A DNA stretch of 64,000 nt from Lateolabrax maculatus (GCA_031216445.1 CM062213.1:6473501-6537500); one strand, 5' to 3'. Positions 13,763 through 27,025 are shown, numbered from the stretch's first letter. Made by a program: numbers and translations. The notes: generated by a model from the letters alone, not told the origin.

Positions 13763-16074
13763 CTAAAAAAAAAAAAAAGATAATAAGACTTAATAAGAAA
13801 AATCAAGACAAACACAATTATACAATGGTACTGGGGAAATAAAAACATTTATGTGCACTTGTGTGTCATATGTATCTCTTGCTGTACTTTTTTCTCGCTG
13901 GGTGCAAGAGCATACACTATTCAGCAGGCCTATCAGTAGAGATAAATGTTAATAAATCTGTTCTCTGTCGGAGCCAAGAGGGCCCTCCAGTTGGCGATTT
14001 ACCATTAATGCTCGCTCCTGCTGTAGCCTTTCGCCTGCTTATTCATGGAAGCCCATTTTCAGGTAATGATAGTAACGCTAAAGCCCCTGCATGAATGTTA
14101 AAAGCTTCTTTAAACCGATATGGAGGCTGGAGGGAAGAATAAGTGAATATGTAGCATTACTGCTGAGAGCCGAAGCTTTTGGCCTCTCCTCAGCACCTCT
14201 CCAAAGCCAGGGGAGATATTTTCAGGGTGTATTAAAGTTGCACTGCGGCATTTTATAGCATGAGATACACTCAGCAACTGCACTGCTGTCAGTGATCTGA
14301 CACGTTCTGTAACCTTTACACCTGTGACCTATTCAGGTCTATGTGACGCTGACCAGCGGAGACATGGGTAATATGGGTGAGAGTCCTATTCCCCCACACT
14401 GCCTTCTCGACAGCCTCTGCTGGCCTGAGAGGCTGAACTTTATCTGATGTGAGGCGTTCTGACAGCAGCTAAATAAGTTAGCATACAACCCAAAAACTGG
14501 AGTTAAGGCGAGGCTTGAAGCGTAGTGCCACTGTGAGTCACCACCGGCACCAATAAACAAAAAATACATATAATACAAATGATAAACTGGCTGGTATATT
14601 GCATATTACAGCATATGGAACATATTCTGTTAAAGGACAACATTGTAAAACCTTTGAAGAAAACTCTTCTACAATAATATCTCCTATATCAGTGGCTCCA
14701 CTGTTTCTCTGAGCAGTGGGAACTCTGACCTACCAAACTAAACATTAAATCCATCCCATGGTGGAATTAGAGCATCATAAAATGTAAATATACAAGGACA
14801 CAGGGCACACAAAACATCCACATTCAGGGAGTTGGCTGTGCTTTGGTGGGGCCAGACGGAGCTGGTATCTGAGGGATGAAGGTGAGGCGAGGCCAGTCCC
14901 CGGCGAGTGAGGCGAAAGAGGGCAAAGGGTTTTTCAGGGGCTAAAGGGAGGGCGATATTTGTTGAAATGGTGAACAGAGTCTTGTGTGACAACTGAGCAG
15001 ACAAAGAAATTTAGGAGATATACATTGTTACCCCTTTCTTAGTGGAATAGCAGAACATACTGTACTGTAGAGCTGTGAACATGCAGTAGCTCAAAATCTG
15101 TAAGAATCTGTGGCAACACTCCACAGGGGTAGTTTTGTTAGAGGATAAGAATCTTTTCACACATACAGTGCGCACTAAAGTACATGGTTTACTGTGTGCA
15201 CTGTACTGCACTGTGTAAACAAGGTGGAGTGGCACGCAATCTCTGCAGTGCTGTATGTGTGTGTGTTGTTAGCCCGAGAACCTCTTCCTGAAGGGAGGGG
15301 AACAAGTCTAAGTCATGTCAGATTTGTGTTTTGGACAAGGGAGGCTCAGCGCTGTTTGAAATCGCCCCAGCAAAAGGGTCACCGAAGGAGACACGGCGAC
15401 AAAATAGCTTGGTAAATAAAAGCGTGATTGGCCTGGAGAACCATGCACCTCCTCCTCTGGGAGCGCTGAGTGAAACACAAAACACAAGCCGAGTGCCGAG
15501 GTTATTTCCCCCCAAGGCTGGAGCCAACGCTTTCATTCCCGTTTCCCCTTGCCTACCTTCAACCTTTCATTCATTCCAATCCAAATGAGACTTCTCATCC
15601 ACTCACACCTCTTTCGCATGATGAGAGACTTTGCCTCCCTGCAGAGTTTGAAACGCGGCTCCCATTTTCACCTCAACCCCCTGCGATGATGGAATAGAGG
15701 ATTGTTACACTGTCTGAACAGACAATGTGTCTGGTGGAAAAAACCTAATGTGAGCTGTCCTTAGAGGTGATACACCCAAATAAATACCTGGAATATACGA
15801 GTGGGAATTGTTTTAATTCACAATTCACCAGGTTCAGAGACAGAACTGGAACCTCAGAGTGCAGAGTTACTTTAAACGTGACTTAATTTTTGTTAGATAG
15901 AATCTCTGAGCAAGAGTGTAGTGACTATGACACAAACTTGTGCAAGTATTTAGTTACCAGCTTTTATTTGAGAATTTAAAGTAACAGCATCAGAAAATCT
16001 TATTGTAAAGGATTCAGGAAATAGTATATGACATGTTCCTACGACTATACTTTGGAAGTAAATGAGACAGTCAA

Positions 16075-16123
<49 letters not shown>

Positions 16124-17009
16124 TGTGTGTGTGCGTGTGTGTGCGTTGGCTTCGTTTATGAGCTGAGGAGTAGAGGAGTTTCTAGGTCATGCTAGTGAGC
16201 CCATTAGCACTTGGAAGCTCCAAGCTTTTTTTTTTTTTTCCCCACAACACAGCTTGTGTTTGCACAGGAAATCTTCCTGTGGCTATGTAGTCTCATTTCA
16301 ATAAGTCAAGTAATATTTAAAGATACATCTCTGCTGCAGCTCATCAACTAGCAGTGCACTGCTTCAGGAGCCTCCTTTACTGCTGTTCCTGCTCTCAAAG
16401 ATTTACTTTAGAAACATAAAGATAAACAGAATAAATAATATGCCTTTGAAAAGCAAGACGACTGTGAAAAAGGAGAGGGATGTTTAGTTAGGTTTTTCTT
16501 CGAGACCGAGCCGGGGAGTACGCTAGCAGAATAATATATTTATCACCTTTTACACAGAGTTCATATTTCGGTTTAGTTGGCTATGCTCCTTGAGGAAAGG
16601 CATTAATGTATGGCACAACCACCACCAGGGATTAATAATATATTGATGTATCTGTATCTGTTCTACAGATGTGCATCAAGCAGAATTGTAGATCAAACAC
16701 TGTTAATGTAAATTATAGATAATGAAATAATTATATGACATGCTGATGTATCATACAATGATAGCTGATGAAGTCAGATATAAGGTGCAGTAGAACAGCA
16801 GTAGAACATTAATGCATATATTGCCCAGTTTTCAAACCTTTACTCTGAAATAGTTAGTGTGAAACACTGGATGTATCCATGTCTGCGGTTTCATTTTTGA
16901 GAAAGCTGTAAGCTTCTATGCCACGCAGAGAATCCTGCACACTCATATAAAAGGTTCACCGTCGCTGCACCCAGACTAGCTGGGGGAAAGGCTCGGATTG
17001 TGTCCTCAC
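13763..17009 (-). other. plxna1 intron, 3.2 kb
   Basis: Contains a (GT)n repeat of about 69 bp at 16078-16146 and non-repetitive sequence at 13950-14110 that may be a conserved non-coding element. No gene seen. Confidence 0.85.
16078..16146. repeat. (GT)n microsatellite with GC interruptions
   Basis: About 69 bp of alternating purine-pyrimidine sequence; GCGC and GC steps occur in the last third. Confidence 0.92.
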
Positions 17010-17177
17010 CTGGCGATACTCCAGTCAGGCTCGATCTTGAGGATGGTGGGATCGTCTGTGTAGTTGAACTTGACCTCTGGGTTCCTCAGCTCAGCAGAGT
17101 TGATGTCCACCATGACGGGAGTGGTGCCTGGGGATTGTCCCGACGGGGTCACACACACTATCTCCTTACTGCTCCGC
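17010..17177 (-). CDS. plxna1: plxna1 exon: end of IPT-2, start of IPT-3
   Basis: Encodes RSSKEIVCVTPSGQSPGTTP, then VMVDINSAELRNPEVKFNYT and DDPTILKIEPDWSIA. The VCVTP segment closes IPT-2, and FNYTDDPTILKIEPDWS opens IPT-3. There is one NYT glycosylation sequon. The exon is 168 nt, phase 2 at both ends. The acceptor is CTCCCAG and the donor CCAG|GTGAGG. Confidence 0.94.
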
Positions 17178-17574
17178 CTGGGAGACAAGGGGATGAAGGG
17201 TAGAAGAGAGGACGGGAGAGAAAGAGAAAGAGAGATGTTACATACAAAGGTCACTGGATGGAATCTCTTAAAGTGTGCTCCAAGGACCTATATACCAGGA
17301 GGTCTTATGGGAGTTTGAGTATTTGGGAGCTGACTTAGGCTAGGCTATGATAGACACACAGGATAAAAAATGAAGGGAGTGCACAGGAAGAAAAATCCAA
17401 CTTCATCCCTTAAATAACTGATAAATTATTTATCAGATGTGACAAAACAAGCAGGCGCACACACACACACACACAGAATGGTGACACAGTCGCCTATCCA
17501 CAAGGCCAACATCTTTCAGTCTGTCCAGCCGTGGTTTCATCAGCCCGAATCACAGAGTGCTGTTCTTCAAAGCG

Positions 17575-17614
<40 letters not shown>

Positions 17615-20144
17615 GTCTGTCTCTCCTTCCCTCCTGCGCTTTCTCTGGCTGATAGATCTGAAGTGGCAGATCAGGCTGGTCGTCTCTCTGTGTGATGTAA
17701 CTCCCTCCCTAGCAGACAGGCAGCCAGCTGTGACCTGCTGGGAAACTTTGTGCCGCTGCCAGAAACTTTGTGCTCCACTCTAGTGGCTCATTCCACCGTC
17801 CCTGCCCCCTGTCAGGGGGAGACACTGCTGGCCAGCGGCGGGAGGATGGCTACTTGTGAGATCTTTGTGTGCATACCTACGTACAGTATGCCATAATCGA
17901 GCAGGTGCGCTTCCACAGTGTGGAGGTCTGCGAATTTATATATAACTACATTGCGCAGGTAGAAGATTAACATTGTGTAAGTATGTGTTTTGTGTCACTC
18001 GTCATCTGCTAACGCCCTACAGTGCACTGCAAATGTGTGTAAACGGGTATGTGTGCATTGTGCAGGCATGATGGCAGGTGGCACAGTGTGAAATTTTGAA
18101 CATGAGTAGAACAAGCTGATCCGTACACAAATCCTCCCCCGTTATCTGCTGTGAAAGTGAAATCCACAGAAAGACGGAGAGATGATGGAAAAGATGAAAG
18201 AGTGAAAACCTATTTTGGCGGCTTACAGAGGGGTGGGGTTGGGTTGGGAGACTGAGCGAAAATGGTAAAAAAAAAAAAAAAAAGAAGCAAAAAATGTAGT
18301 AACGGGTGTCTTTGCTGGACACATCCCTGTTGTCTCACAGGAGGCAATTTCAATAGCGTCCTCACACTGAGAGGGGACTGAAGAGGGGATGAAGATAGAA
18401 GAAAGAAATATGAAGGATGATTTAAAAAAAAAAAAAAAAAAACAGGTTTTCCACATTCCACTAGTGCTGCGTTTCCATGGCAACCGTTTTCACAACACTG
18501 TCGTCTTCGAGAGCGCCTGTGGTGCCGCGTATGTATTTTTGACAAGGTTGCGGCCACACAAAAGAAAGCCAAGAGGGGATACAGAAAGAAAGAAAAGAGA
18601 AGGAAAGAAAAAGGGTTGCAGAGGGAGATAAGAGGATGAGTGACTTGGGGTAAATAGGTTTTGATTAAAGCGGAGGCCCCACTGAATACAAAGACACATT
18701 AAAGAGATGGACTCAACCAGTTCATTACTTTGGCTATAAAGGTTATTGCTGCTCAGTGAATGAAAGGCCAAGACTATTATGTTCACCTTTCTCTGGATGT
18801 GCTACAGAGCTTTAAATTGGCCTTTACTTTTTCTTTTGATATGATATAAAAAGAACTTGATAGGTCCAAGCTCATTAGTTTAACCTGTCACTTGTTGCCC
18901 AAGAGCAGGAACCACTATAATAAAAACACCAGTGTTATAGAGAATTTGCTAAAAAAAGAAAAACAAAAAAAACGGAGCTTCGGCTACAATGGAAAAATGT
19001 ATAAGAGCAGTGTAAACATGTTCTCCCAATAGTCACCTTCAGTAGTGAAGTTTCTGCCTAAAAATTCATTTCAGTACATAGGTGCTTGTTTTAGTTCACT
19101 GACAATCTTTTCTGTGAGGTTTCTTTTCTCTGCCATCTGCCAGACACCATACATGAGTGGATTTAGTCCAGAGCTCAGTTTGCTGTCACTTTGCCAGGAA
19201 GGGACTCGAAGAAACAATAGAGTTCTTGGCTCGAGGAATTAGAGTCATATCAAATTGGATCTTTGTCTCCTCTTCTTGAAATCCTGGCGCAATCTCTTGC
19301 AGAGTGAGTGACAACGGAAGATAACGGTGGCAGATTATTCTAAAAACTAAAAAAGGAAACAAATTACATATTTCAAACATGAGTTCAAAGCAGGAAAACT
19401 GTGAGTTACCAATTACCAGCAACACCATATCATTCCTTCCAAATTATAGTCATATCTCTGACTAAATGTGGGCCACGCATTTAAGTCATTCACAGCAAAA
19501 CTGAACAATGATATCAGCTTCCCCGAGAAAGGCTACACCGTCATTCTCACAATTGCTGTGAATTACAGTACTGCAGGTCATCCTGCATTTTTCAGATATT
19601 CTGCAAATCAAAGGCAGCGACCAGGAAAAAAGGAGCATACGCCAAAAAGAAACATTCAGTCACATTGAAAGAAATACACTAAAAATGGCTATATTTTCAA
19701 CCCAGTATTTCAGTAATAAAATCGTCTTGCAACTGTAACGCTGCATGCACATTGTTCCCCACTGCTTTTAACAACACAGTCCCCACCTCCAGAATAGCAC
19801 AAATCAGTGAAATCAGCCTCTGAATACCTCTGCAAACAACAGGACTTTTGTGACTAAGTGGCAATACATCTTACTGTATATTCCATCTCAGTCCTCAGTG
19901 TTGGATGCCAGAACAATCTTTATGTCATGATATATATGATTTATTTAATCACAATCACACAACATCAGCATAAACCAGTACTATACTTTTTGCAGTGGAA
20001 AAATATGTGTTTAAATATAATAATAATATAATAATAATTCAAATATATATGTATATGTTCTACATCACACAAAACACTGATTGTTGAGCTATGAGCTAAT
20101 AATAAAAAACATTTAGACATTTATGGTCATTTGTATTCACTCAC
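17178..20144 (-). other. plxna1 intron, 3.0 kb
   Basis: Contains (AC)n at 17458-17476, (CT)n at 17579-17612, and two A runs near 18265 and 18424. No gene or recognised transposon. Confidence 0.85.
17579..17612. repeat. (CT)n microsatellite
   Basis: CT dinucleotides preceded by GCGCGC. A short (AC)n lies nearby at 17458-17476. Confidence 0.92.
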
Positions 20145-20281
20145 CTCTCGAAGCGGCAGGGGTGAAGTCCTATTTTCACGGCTACAGCACTGCCTGCATT
20201 AAGATGACTGCCTTCAATAGTGATCCTTGTTCCTCCAGACAGCGGCCCAGTGGAAGGATGGACACGGGTGAAGTACGGAGA
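20145..20281 (-). CDS. plxna1: plxna1 exon: start of IPT domain 2
   Basis: Encodes SPYFTRVHPSTGPLSGGTRI, then TIEGSHLNAGSAVAVKIGLH and PCRFE. The P-S-x-GPLSGGT opening and GSHLNAG loop are the second IPT domain of plexin-A. It has 45 codons plus AG in phase 2; the AG joins the next exon's G to give R. The acceptor is CCCTTAG and the donor GAGAG|GTGAGT. Confidence 0.94.
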
Positions 20282-20430
20282 CTAAGGGGGGGACACAGAC
20301 AGAGGACAGGCGGATCAAACATGGCTGCTTGGCTTCACTGGAAATGTCAAATACAATATTAAAAACATCCAAAAAGCTTTGTCTTAGCTGTCATTTTAAT
20401 CAGCAATGCTCTTACATCACACACACTTAC
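20282..20430 (-). other. plxna1 intron, 149 nt
   Basis: Shortest intron in the window, with donor GTAAGT and acceptor CCCTTAG. The donor is directly followed by GTGTGTG. Confidence 0.9.
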
Positions 20431-20554
20431 CACAAAGCTGAAGGCCTTGGTGGAGACTGCTTTGTAGTCCGGGTGAATGCAGTCCCTAACACACACTTCT
20501 ACCTGAGCTTCCTGCACCCTGTAACCTGTCGCATCGTTCAGCCGACACACAATC
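20431..20554 (-). CDS. plxna1: plxna1 exon: end of IPT-1
   Basis: Encodes IVCRLNDATGYRVQEAQVEV, then CVRDCIHPDYKAVSTKAFSF and V. The EVCVRDC segment is a plexin-A landmark at the end of IPT-1. The exon is 1 nt plus 41 codons, ending in phase 0. The acceptor is TTTGTCAG and the donor GTG|GTAAGT. The donor is followed by GTGTGTG, a UG-rich element in the RNA. Only 149 nt of intron separates it from the next exon, the shortest intron here. Confidence 0.94.
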
Positions 20555-20950
20555 CTGACAAAGGCAAACACAGAGGTAGAGAGATGAGTTCCTTCCATTA
20601 TCCCTGCTATCAAAAAAGCAATAATTTGTTTGCTCAGTAATGAGACATTCAGATTGCAGATGACAGTGCAACATTTTTCTTCTGCACTGTCCAATTCAGA
20701 AACAATCCCAATAGCTTCTGAAGCCTTATTCATAAAAATAACAAAAAGCAGACCAAACGTTCTATTAGTGGAAATCAGCAGTGCTAAGACAGGGGAGAGT
20801 TTTGCGTGTGTGTTCGTGTGTGTGTTTGCATTAGTGCATTCTGTGGAACCATAAGCCTCACACTTGGCCTTGGGTGATGGCTGGCCAAATGAAAATCCAC
20901 TGGAGAAATGATTGAATGAGGGGAGGAGTGGCAGTGTAGCCCACGGGGAG

Positions 20951-20983
<33 letters not shown>
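20951..20983. repeat. (AC)n microsatellite
   Basis: Perfect CA dinucleotide run. Confidence 0.92.
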
Positions 20984-20986
<3 letters not shown>

Positions 20987-21529
20987 CTTACTTCATGTTT
21001 CACACACTGGAGACACACTTGACTGTTAATTAGCCAGAGCGAACGAATGAGACAGAGAGTAAGGGCGAGAGTGCAGAGGAAAGCGGGAAGCAGAGAAAGA
21101 GGGAGAAGGAAAGAGAGAGAGGGGGTAAGAGAGATCGAGGGTTAAAGTGAGAGAGGCTGATTAATTGAACGAGCGCATATCCTACACATCTCCTCAGCTT
21201 CCTTCCCTCCCTGAGATGAGTTATTAACTCTCCTGCCTCCATCCTCCCTGCAGGTGGCCATGGCAACTGCAGCGCTGCGGTGACAATGAATTTCACATTT
21301 CGATGCAGCGTGTTTTCACTGTTTGTATTTTCCCTTTCATTTATTCCCAGGTCTCCGCAATGACAAGGGGCCGTGATTAAAATGCTGGACAGCTCTCAGT
21401 TAGAAACCGCAGCTTCACTTGCATCATTACTGCACAGATGACAGGTGGCTACACTGAGCTGTTATTATGAGGTTAGAAAGACAGAAAGTTCATGGTACAA
21501 TCATAAAGATGACAACATTATAAATTATA

Positions 21530-21547
21530 CCCCCCCCCCCCCCCCCC
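21530..21547. repeat. Poly-C run
   Basis: 18 consecutive C. Confidence 0.92.
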
Positions 21548-22037
21548 AATCAAATTACTGAGGTGGAAAAAATTAAACATATGCCAAATTGTCACATGGA
21601 AACTGCTAATAAGGCAATAAAACAGGGATACCAGGTTCTATTTTAGCTCACTACTGGCAGTAATTTACCTTTGTTAATGTGGAATCAAATCCATTTAATA
21701 AATATTTAATGACTGAGGTGAACGATGAGCCTGCTAATACTAAAAGAAACATTTGCGAAAACAGGGAAAGGCTGGATGAAGTACAAGTGCTGGCAAAGAG
21801 ACATCTAGAGCGAGAACAATGTGTCTACATTTTGCCCAACAGTTAGCGCACCTCCTTGTCTCCCCCTCTCTCCACCAGCTGACCTTTGACCCGTGCTGTC
21901 AGTCCCGTAACCCTGCCCTGTCTCCTGTGCTACAGCTCTGATGGGGTCACGGGAATGACGAGAGCAACAGGGCCACTAATGGCACCGTATGGCTAACATC
22001 ACTTTTAATTAGTATGACAGCCTCACTGCCAGCAGAG

Positions 22038-22083
22038 CCCTCCTCCTCCTCCTCCTCCTCCTCCTCCTCCTCCTCCTCCTCCT
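22038..22083. repeat. (CCT)n trinucleotide array
   Basis: About 15 uninterrupted CCT units. It is GGA-repeat RNA on the plxna1 sense strand. Confidence 0.93.
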
Positions 22084-23507
22084 GCGGGTGCTATGGCAAC
22101 AGGCCAATGCAGTTTTGAAAGACCGAAAGGGTTAAACGTTGACACCTTGGTGGTTTTGGACGTGATTGCTACGACAAAAGAAACATGTGGTAAAGAAAAA
22201 GCTACAACACGGAACCTAATATTACTCTATGGCTACACGGGCTCATGTAAAAATGTTATGTTCTGTGTGAATACAACAATATATGAGATTATAAATTACA
22301 AACCAAGCTTGACAAGTCACTGCTGTATTTCTAAACCCATTTTGGGGGCACCTGTCATCGCTGACAAGAGCTGCACAGCATTCTGTTGTTGTCACTGTCA
22401 AACCATCAAAGTCACATTTCTTAGGTTCCTTCTTATCGAGGGGGCAGAGAGAAAACTAAATCTGCTGGGACTGTGCTGCAAAACTCAGCAAATAGAGCAT
22501 CTGTGTACAAATGACAGCTACATAGTTGGAAATAGAATATTTAGGACATCTCCAGCTGTGACGAGTGTCCCCAATTTTTCCTCGTCCTAAATTGTATTTT
22601 CTCTGCTTCTGAATTCAACATGAAATAGAGAGCGTGACTCATCTAGTAGTTTCACTGAAGGCCCAAATCTTTCTGGGTAGCAATAAAAGTGCAGCGCCAG
22701 CTTCACGCTGGCTGTGGTTAAGAATCTAATTTTTTCATTCTGAAAGAAATCTCATTAATGATTCCCATGATATTACTTACATGAGCACTAAAGAAAATGA
22801 TTGCAATGAGGCGACCTGTTTACAGTTAAAACAAAGAGCTCAGTCATGTCCAATAGACTGAACCAAGAACTCAAGAGGGAACTTGGAGCTATGATTGTTT
22901 ACTGATGTTGCACATGTAATGCTTTTCTCAGAATATACTACTACAATTCTTAAATGAGTTAAGTTCCACCCGCGGCACCCGCCGTGATTCAGAATTTCCC
23001 AGAAAGTAGTAAACATATCTTAATATGAGGGAGCATTCACATGACAAGCTTTCATCTGTGGAAGAGTTTTTAGAAGATGTATACTACCCGCTTAAAATGT
23101 CATTACATTTTTCTCAGAATTGGCCAAATGAATTCTGATGAAGGTGGTTACATGAGGTAATTTGATTCTGATTGAGCTATTATTCTGATTATTGGTGAGA
23201 CAAAAAGGTTCCACATAAACTCAGCTACTCCCAGATTTACATGGACTGCACTTGTACAGAGACTAGCAGTACCAAACACAGCCTGAGCTGTGGTTTTGTT
23301 TGAAAGAGGAAAGCAGTGTTCAACCATTGGAGGGTTAACTGAAACAAAGGTTTTGAGAGGGAGTCGCAGTGTTGTGCTCAGCACTCACTCAGTGTCACAT
23401 CAATATTGGACAAAGACAAGCATGGAAGTAGAGAATCTCAGAAACAGGGAGCCTGAGAGTTGGGGGGTGGGAGTGAAGAGATGAAGACAGAGATAGTGAC
23501 AACGTAC

Positions 23508-23659
23508 TGCTCAGCACTGATGTATTGGTCCTCCTGAGGGTTGCAGGACACCTTGCCGATGCGGACTCCGCTCTGGATGTCTTTGAACTGCAGGCCCAGG
23601 TTCTCACCCGTGATGGTCAGCATGGTTCCTCCCTGCCTGGGCCCCGTCTCCGGAAACAA
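23508..23659 (-). CDS. plxna1: plxna1 exon: start of IPT/TIG domain 1
   Basis: Starts LFPETGPRQGGTMLTITGEN, the standard opening strand of an IPT/TIG (immunoglobulin-like, plexin, transcription factor) domain. It continues with VRIGKVSCNPQEDQYISAE. There are 50 codons plus CA; the CA joins G of the next exon to give Q in AEQIVC. The acceptor is CCAACCAG and the donor GCA|GTACGT. IPT domains build the rigid ring-like stalk of the plexin ectodomain. Confidence 0.95.
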
Positions 23660-24769
23660 CTGGTTGGAAGAGGAAATTAGAGGGGACATATGTTAGACAG
23701 AACAACACCAACAATTGACCTTTACCCAGAGCAGTACATCATAGAACATAAGGTAAATTGTATGTCAGCATGAATGACAGTTTACTTAAGTCATTTATGG
23801 TCATCTCCCATTCCGACTGAATCAGACACTTGCTACCTTATTAAGTGAGATGAAAAATGACCTCGGGTCCATTAACTCCACCTCAACTCAGTCAAACATT
23901 CACAACCTGCCAACTCGCACACTTAACCCGGACCCACCCATCAAACCCTCACTTGCAGCTCTCATTTAACCTTGTGACGATTAATCTACTGAACACAATT
24001 ACTGTGCACAGCGACCTCCGCTCCCTTTCTTTCCCCCAGAGGTCTGCAAAAGGTGTGCGGAGGTGCTAATGGCTACCCGAGGCTAGCGCAGTCGCTAATC
24101 ACGGTCCCATTCATCCAGCCGGCGACGCAGACAATGGCCCCTCTGGTAATCAGTCATTACCAGCATAATTAGGGCTAAAGCTAATTGGATTAGAACCTGG
24201 CGGGGGGAGGGTGGGGTCATTTGTCGCAGCGGGGTGGGACGAGGGTGAAGGGGATGAGACGTTGGTGGTTTGGTGTCGTGGAGCGGGGGTGTAGGTAAGG
24301 TCACACTTTGACCTGGCTTGCCATAAAGGAAGGACGAAATGAATGATCGCTGATTACGCTCCCATTTCGGCACTCAGTCAGACGTTTCCTCTATAGGTAT
24401 GATGTAAGAAAGAAGTACACTCCATACAAATATGCATCCACATTAAATTTTCTGTTTTGTGTAGATAATACAATAAGGGTCTACACAGACATGGACAAAC
24501 ACATACTATATGTGGAAGGTAGTGTATGTTTAAGGTCAGCAGCAAACAGTGATTCATTTGTCTTGGCCAAAGTATAACTTGAACGTGAAGGCACCATGTA
24601 AATTTACTTTGCCCCTATTGGCAAATCCACTGATAGGGCCAGTGAAATGAATTAACTTAGGTAAAAAAATTCTGCTAATAAATAATGGTGGAACTGGACC
24701 CCCCCGTTTCAACATTAAAAAGAGATGAGAATATAACTGGGATAAAGAGTGCACTGGTGCCAAACCTTG

Positions 24770-24905
24770 TTAAAGAAATAGTTTGACATTTTAGGAGAAA
24801 ACGGCAACCAGTTGGTTAACTTTGTTTATCACAAACACTGGAAAAAGGGGGTACCAACTGGCCTGGTTCTGAACAAAGGTAGCGAAATCACCCCAAACAT
24901 GTTAT
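24770..24905. repeat. Second fragment of the same interspersed repeat family
   Basis: The run AAAGAAATAGTTTGACATTT, then ACCAGTTGGTTAAC, CACTGGAAAAAGGGGG and TGGTTCTGAACAAAGGTAGC has the same order of landmarks as the terminal part of the repeat at 56745-57115, with internal deletions and substitutions. Confidence 0.55.
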
Positions 24906-27025
24906 TTCGATTTGATTGTTTAATATCAACTGTAATAAATTAATGGTGCAGTCTTACAGCATCTGTGCTTAACCAAGCGAAGTAAACCAGCTTACATCAG
25001 CTAATATTTACCATTCAGGCATTGGTGATAACAGTCTTCTCATATACCTCATGATTTGTGTATTTTCCCCAAAATATCAAACCATTCCTTGTAGTATATC
25101 TACTGTCTCGCATGTAAATAAGATCCACTCTCTCAACGTGCTCTCTCTAACTCTATACCACCTGGTACCTGACAGTGATTCCCAGTCTAACATCATTATA
25201 GAAAAGGTGGCAGGCTAGTAAAAGCCACAGGTGTTCAGGACACCACTAACAGACACACACAATGGGAACAAAGCCCAGTGTCATGCAGGCCAGAACTGAA
25301 ATGCCACAGTGATATAATTAAGGAGTGTTTTTCCATCTTACACCAGCAAGGTGATCTTCTGATGAACATCCCTCCTCCTTCCCTCGCCCTTTCCCTCTTC
25401 CTCTCCGGACTTTTAATTCACTCTCTGTCTCTTTGTCAATGTGCCTGAATGCATATATTTTAGCTGGAGACAAGAGTGAGTGGCACACAGTAGTGCACCA
25501 GTCAGAATCTTCAGATATGTTAATCAAATCTCTCTTCCTCCATAAGCACTGGCTTATCAAAAAAAACAAAAAAAAAACATCCACAACTAAACAACACAAA
25601 CAAAAAGCCCTTTTTGATAAAAGCCACAAGCCTAAACACTCGCTCTATTCTCCTCTCGCCGTCGCAGCGCTCTACACCCATTCAAAATTCCTTTTTTCTT
25701 TTCATCTCCGACTTGTCCCGTTGTGTCGGAGGCTTTGTGTGAGGCCTATTGTGGCCGGCTGAGCGGCAATGCGCAGATAGCATCTGTTAGTTATAAGAGG
25801 AGGAGGAGGGGGGGGCATGGGGCACACGAGATGATATGAACATGGTGCAAGGTTTCTGAACTTTATCTGTGACATGAAATCCTCTCGAAAATAAAAAAAA
25901 TCACAAACAAACTGATGGAGGCTATTAAGTGAGGGGTGACAGGGATAACAACTAAATTAAACTAAATGTTTACAAAAATAATATGACTGAAGATGTGAAT
26001 CCTCAACATAAAGAGCAAAACTGTGACTGAAGTCAAAATCACAATGTGGCCAATTATATTATGTTTAGATGATGAATCATTAAAAAAGTAAATATCCAGT
26101 TGTAATATTACCTTTATAAATACAAAGTATTTACTCAGCACTGGCTTGTTTTATTATTTCTCTCAATGCTGTAACAGTGAGACCTATTGTTAAGCTCTAA
26201 ATCAGAGGCCTGGTCGATACAGGCCTCTAAAGAGAAAGACACCTCCCTCGATGATGGTCGACAGAGGGAACAAGGAGGAGGGGACGATGGAAAGGGAAGG
26301 GGAAGAGAGAATGGAAAGTAAAGTGAAAAGGATCGAGGGGGTTGATAAAGGAAAGAAAATTAAAAAAATGGTTGAAAGTGGGAACGAGGGACAGAGAGAG
26401 TGACAGATGATACATGAAGGAAGAGAAGAAAAGAAAGTGACAAGAAAGTGACAAGAAAATAGAGAGGTAGAGAGAAATAAAGAAGTCTGGCAAATGCCAA
26501 TATTGTATCTTAACAATACACAAGGGAGAAATCATTGGCCTTTGGACAAAGACACTAACACTATTCCACGCAATATCAGATACTTATCAGAATGCACAAA
26601 CACAAAAACAGACTCGCTCATATACAAAAGATCACAAAGAAGCAAAAAATACAAAGCATAGAAGTGTGCCACATGCTAAAACACTAAAAATGCACACCCC
26701 CACACATACACTCACAGGCATGGCCTGTGTTGTTTTAATTGGTTTCTAAGGGCTAGCTGTAATGCTCTTCCTGTCCCCTAGGAGAAGGCAGGCAGGAGAT
26801 GATGGATGATGGAGGGCCAGGCAGCATCCAAGGCCAGTACTAGGACACTGCTGGGAGACAGCGCCAGACAGAGTGTATGTGTGTGTTTCGTGTGTGTTTG
26901 CGTGTGTGTGTCACTGTCTGTGTGGTGAAAGTGATTTTGAAGATACCATACAAGCCACGCACTGGAAGTTGTAGCTTAATTTATCTCTGAATTTAAACAT
27001 TTTACATCAGAATGTAACACAGAGA

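Larger units (their letters stand above)
20555..23507 (-). other. plxna1 intron, 3.0 kb
   Basis: Holds (AC)n at 20951-20983, a C run at 21530-21547, and a (CCT)n array at 22038-22083. A plus-strand open frame of 165 codons (22093-22590) matches no family I know and is treated as chance. Confidence 0.85.

Noticed and set aside
20359..21018. 219-codon minus-strand frame across 20431-20554
   Set aside because: Only the part at 20431-20554 is a real plexin exon; the rest is read-through into intron and a CA repeat.
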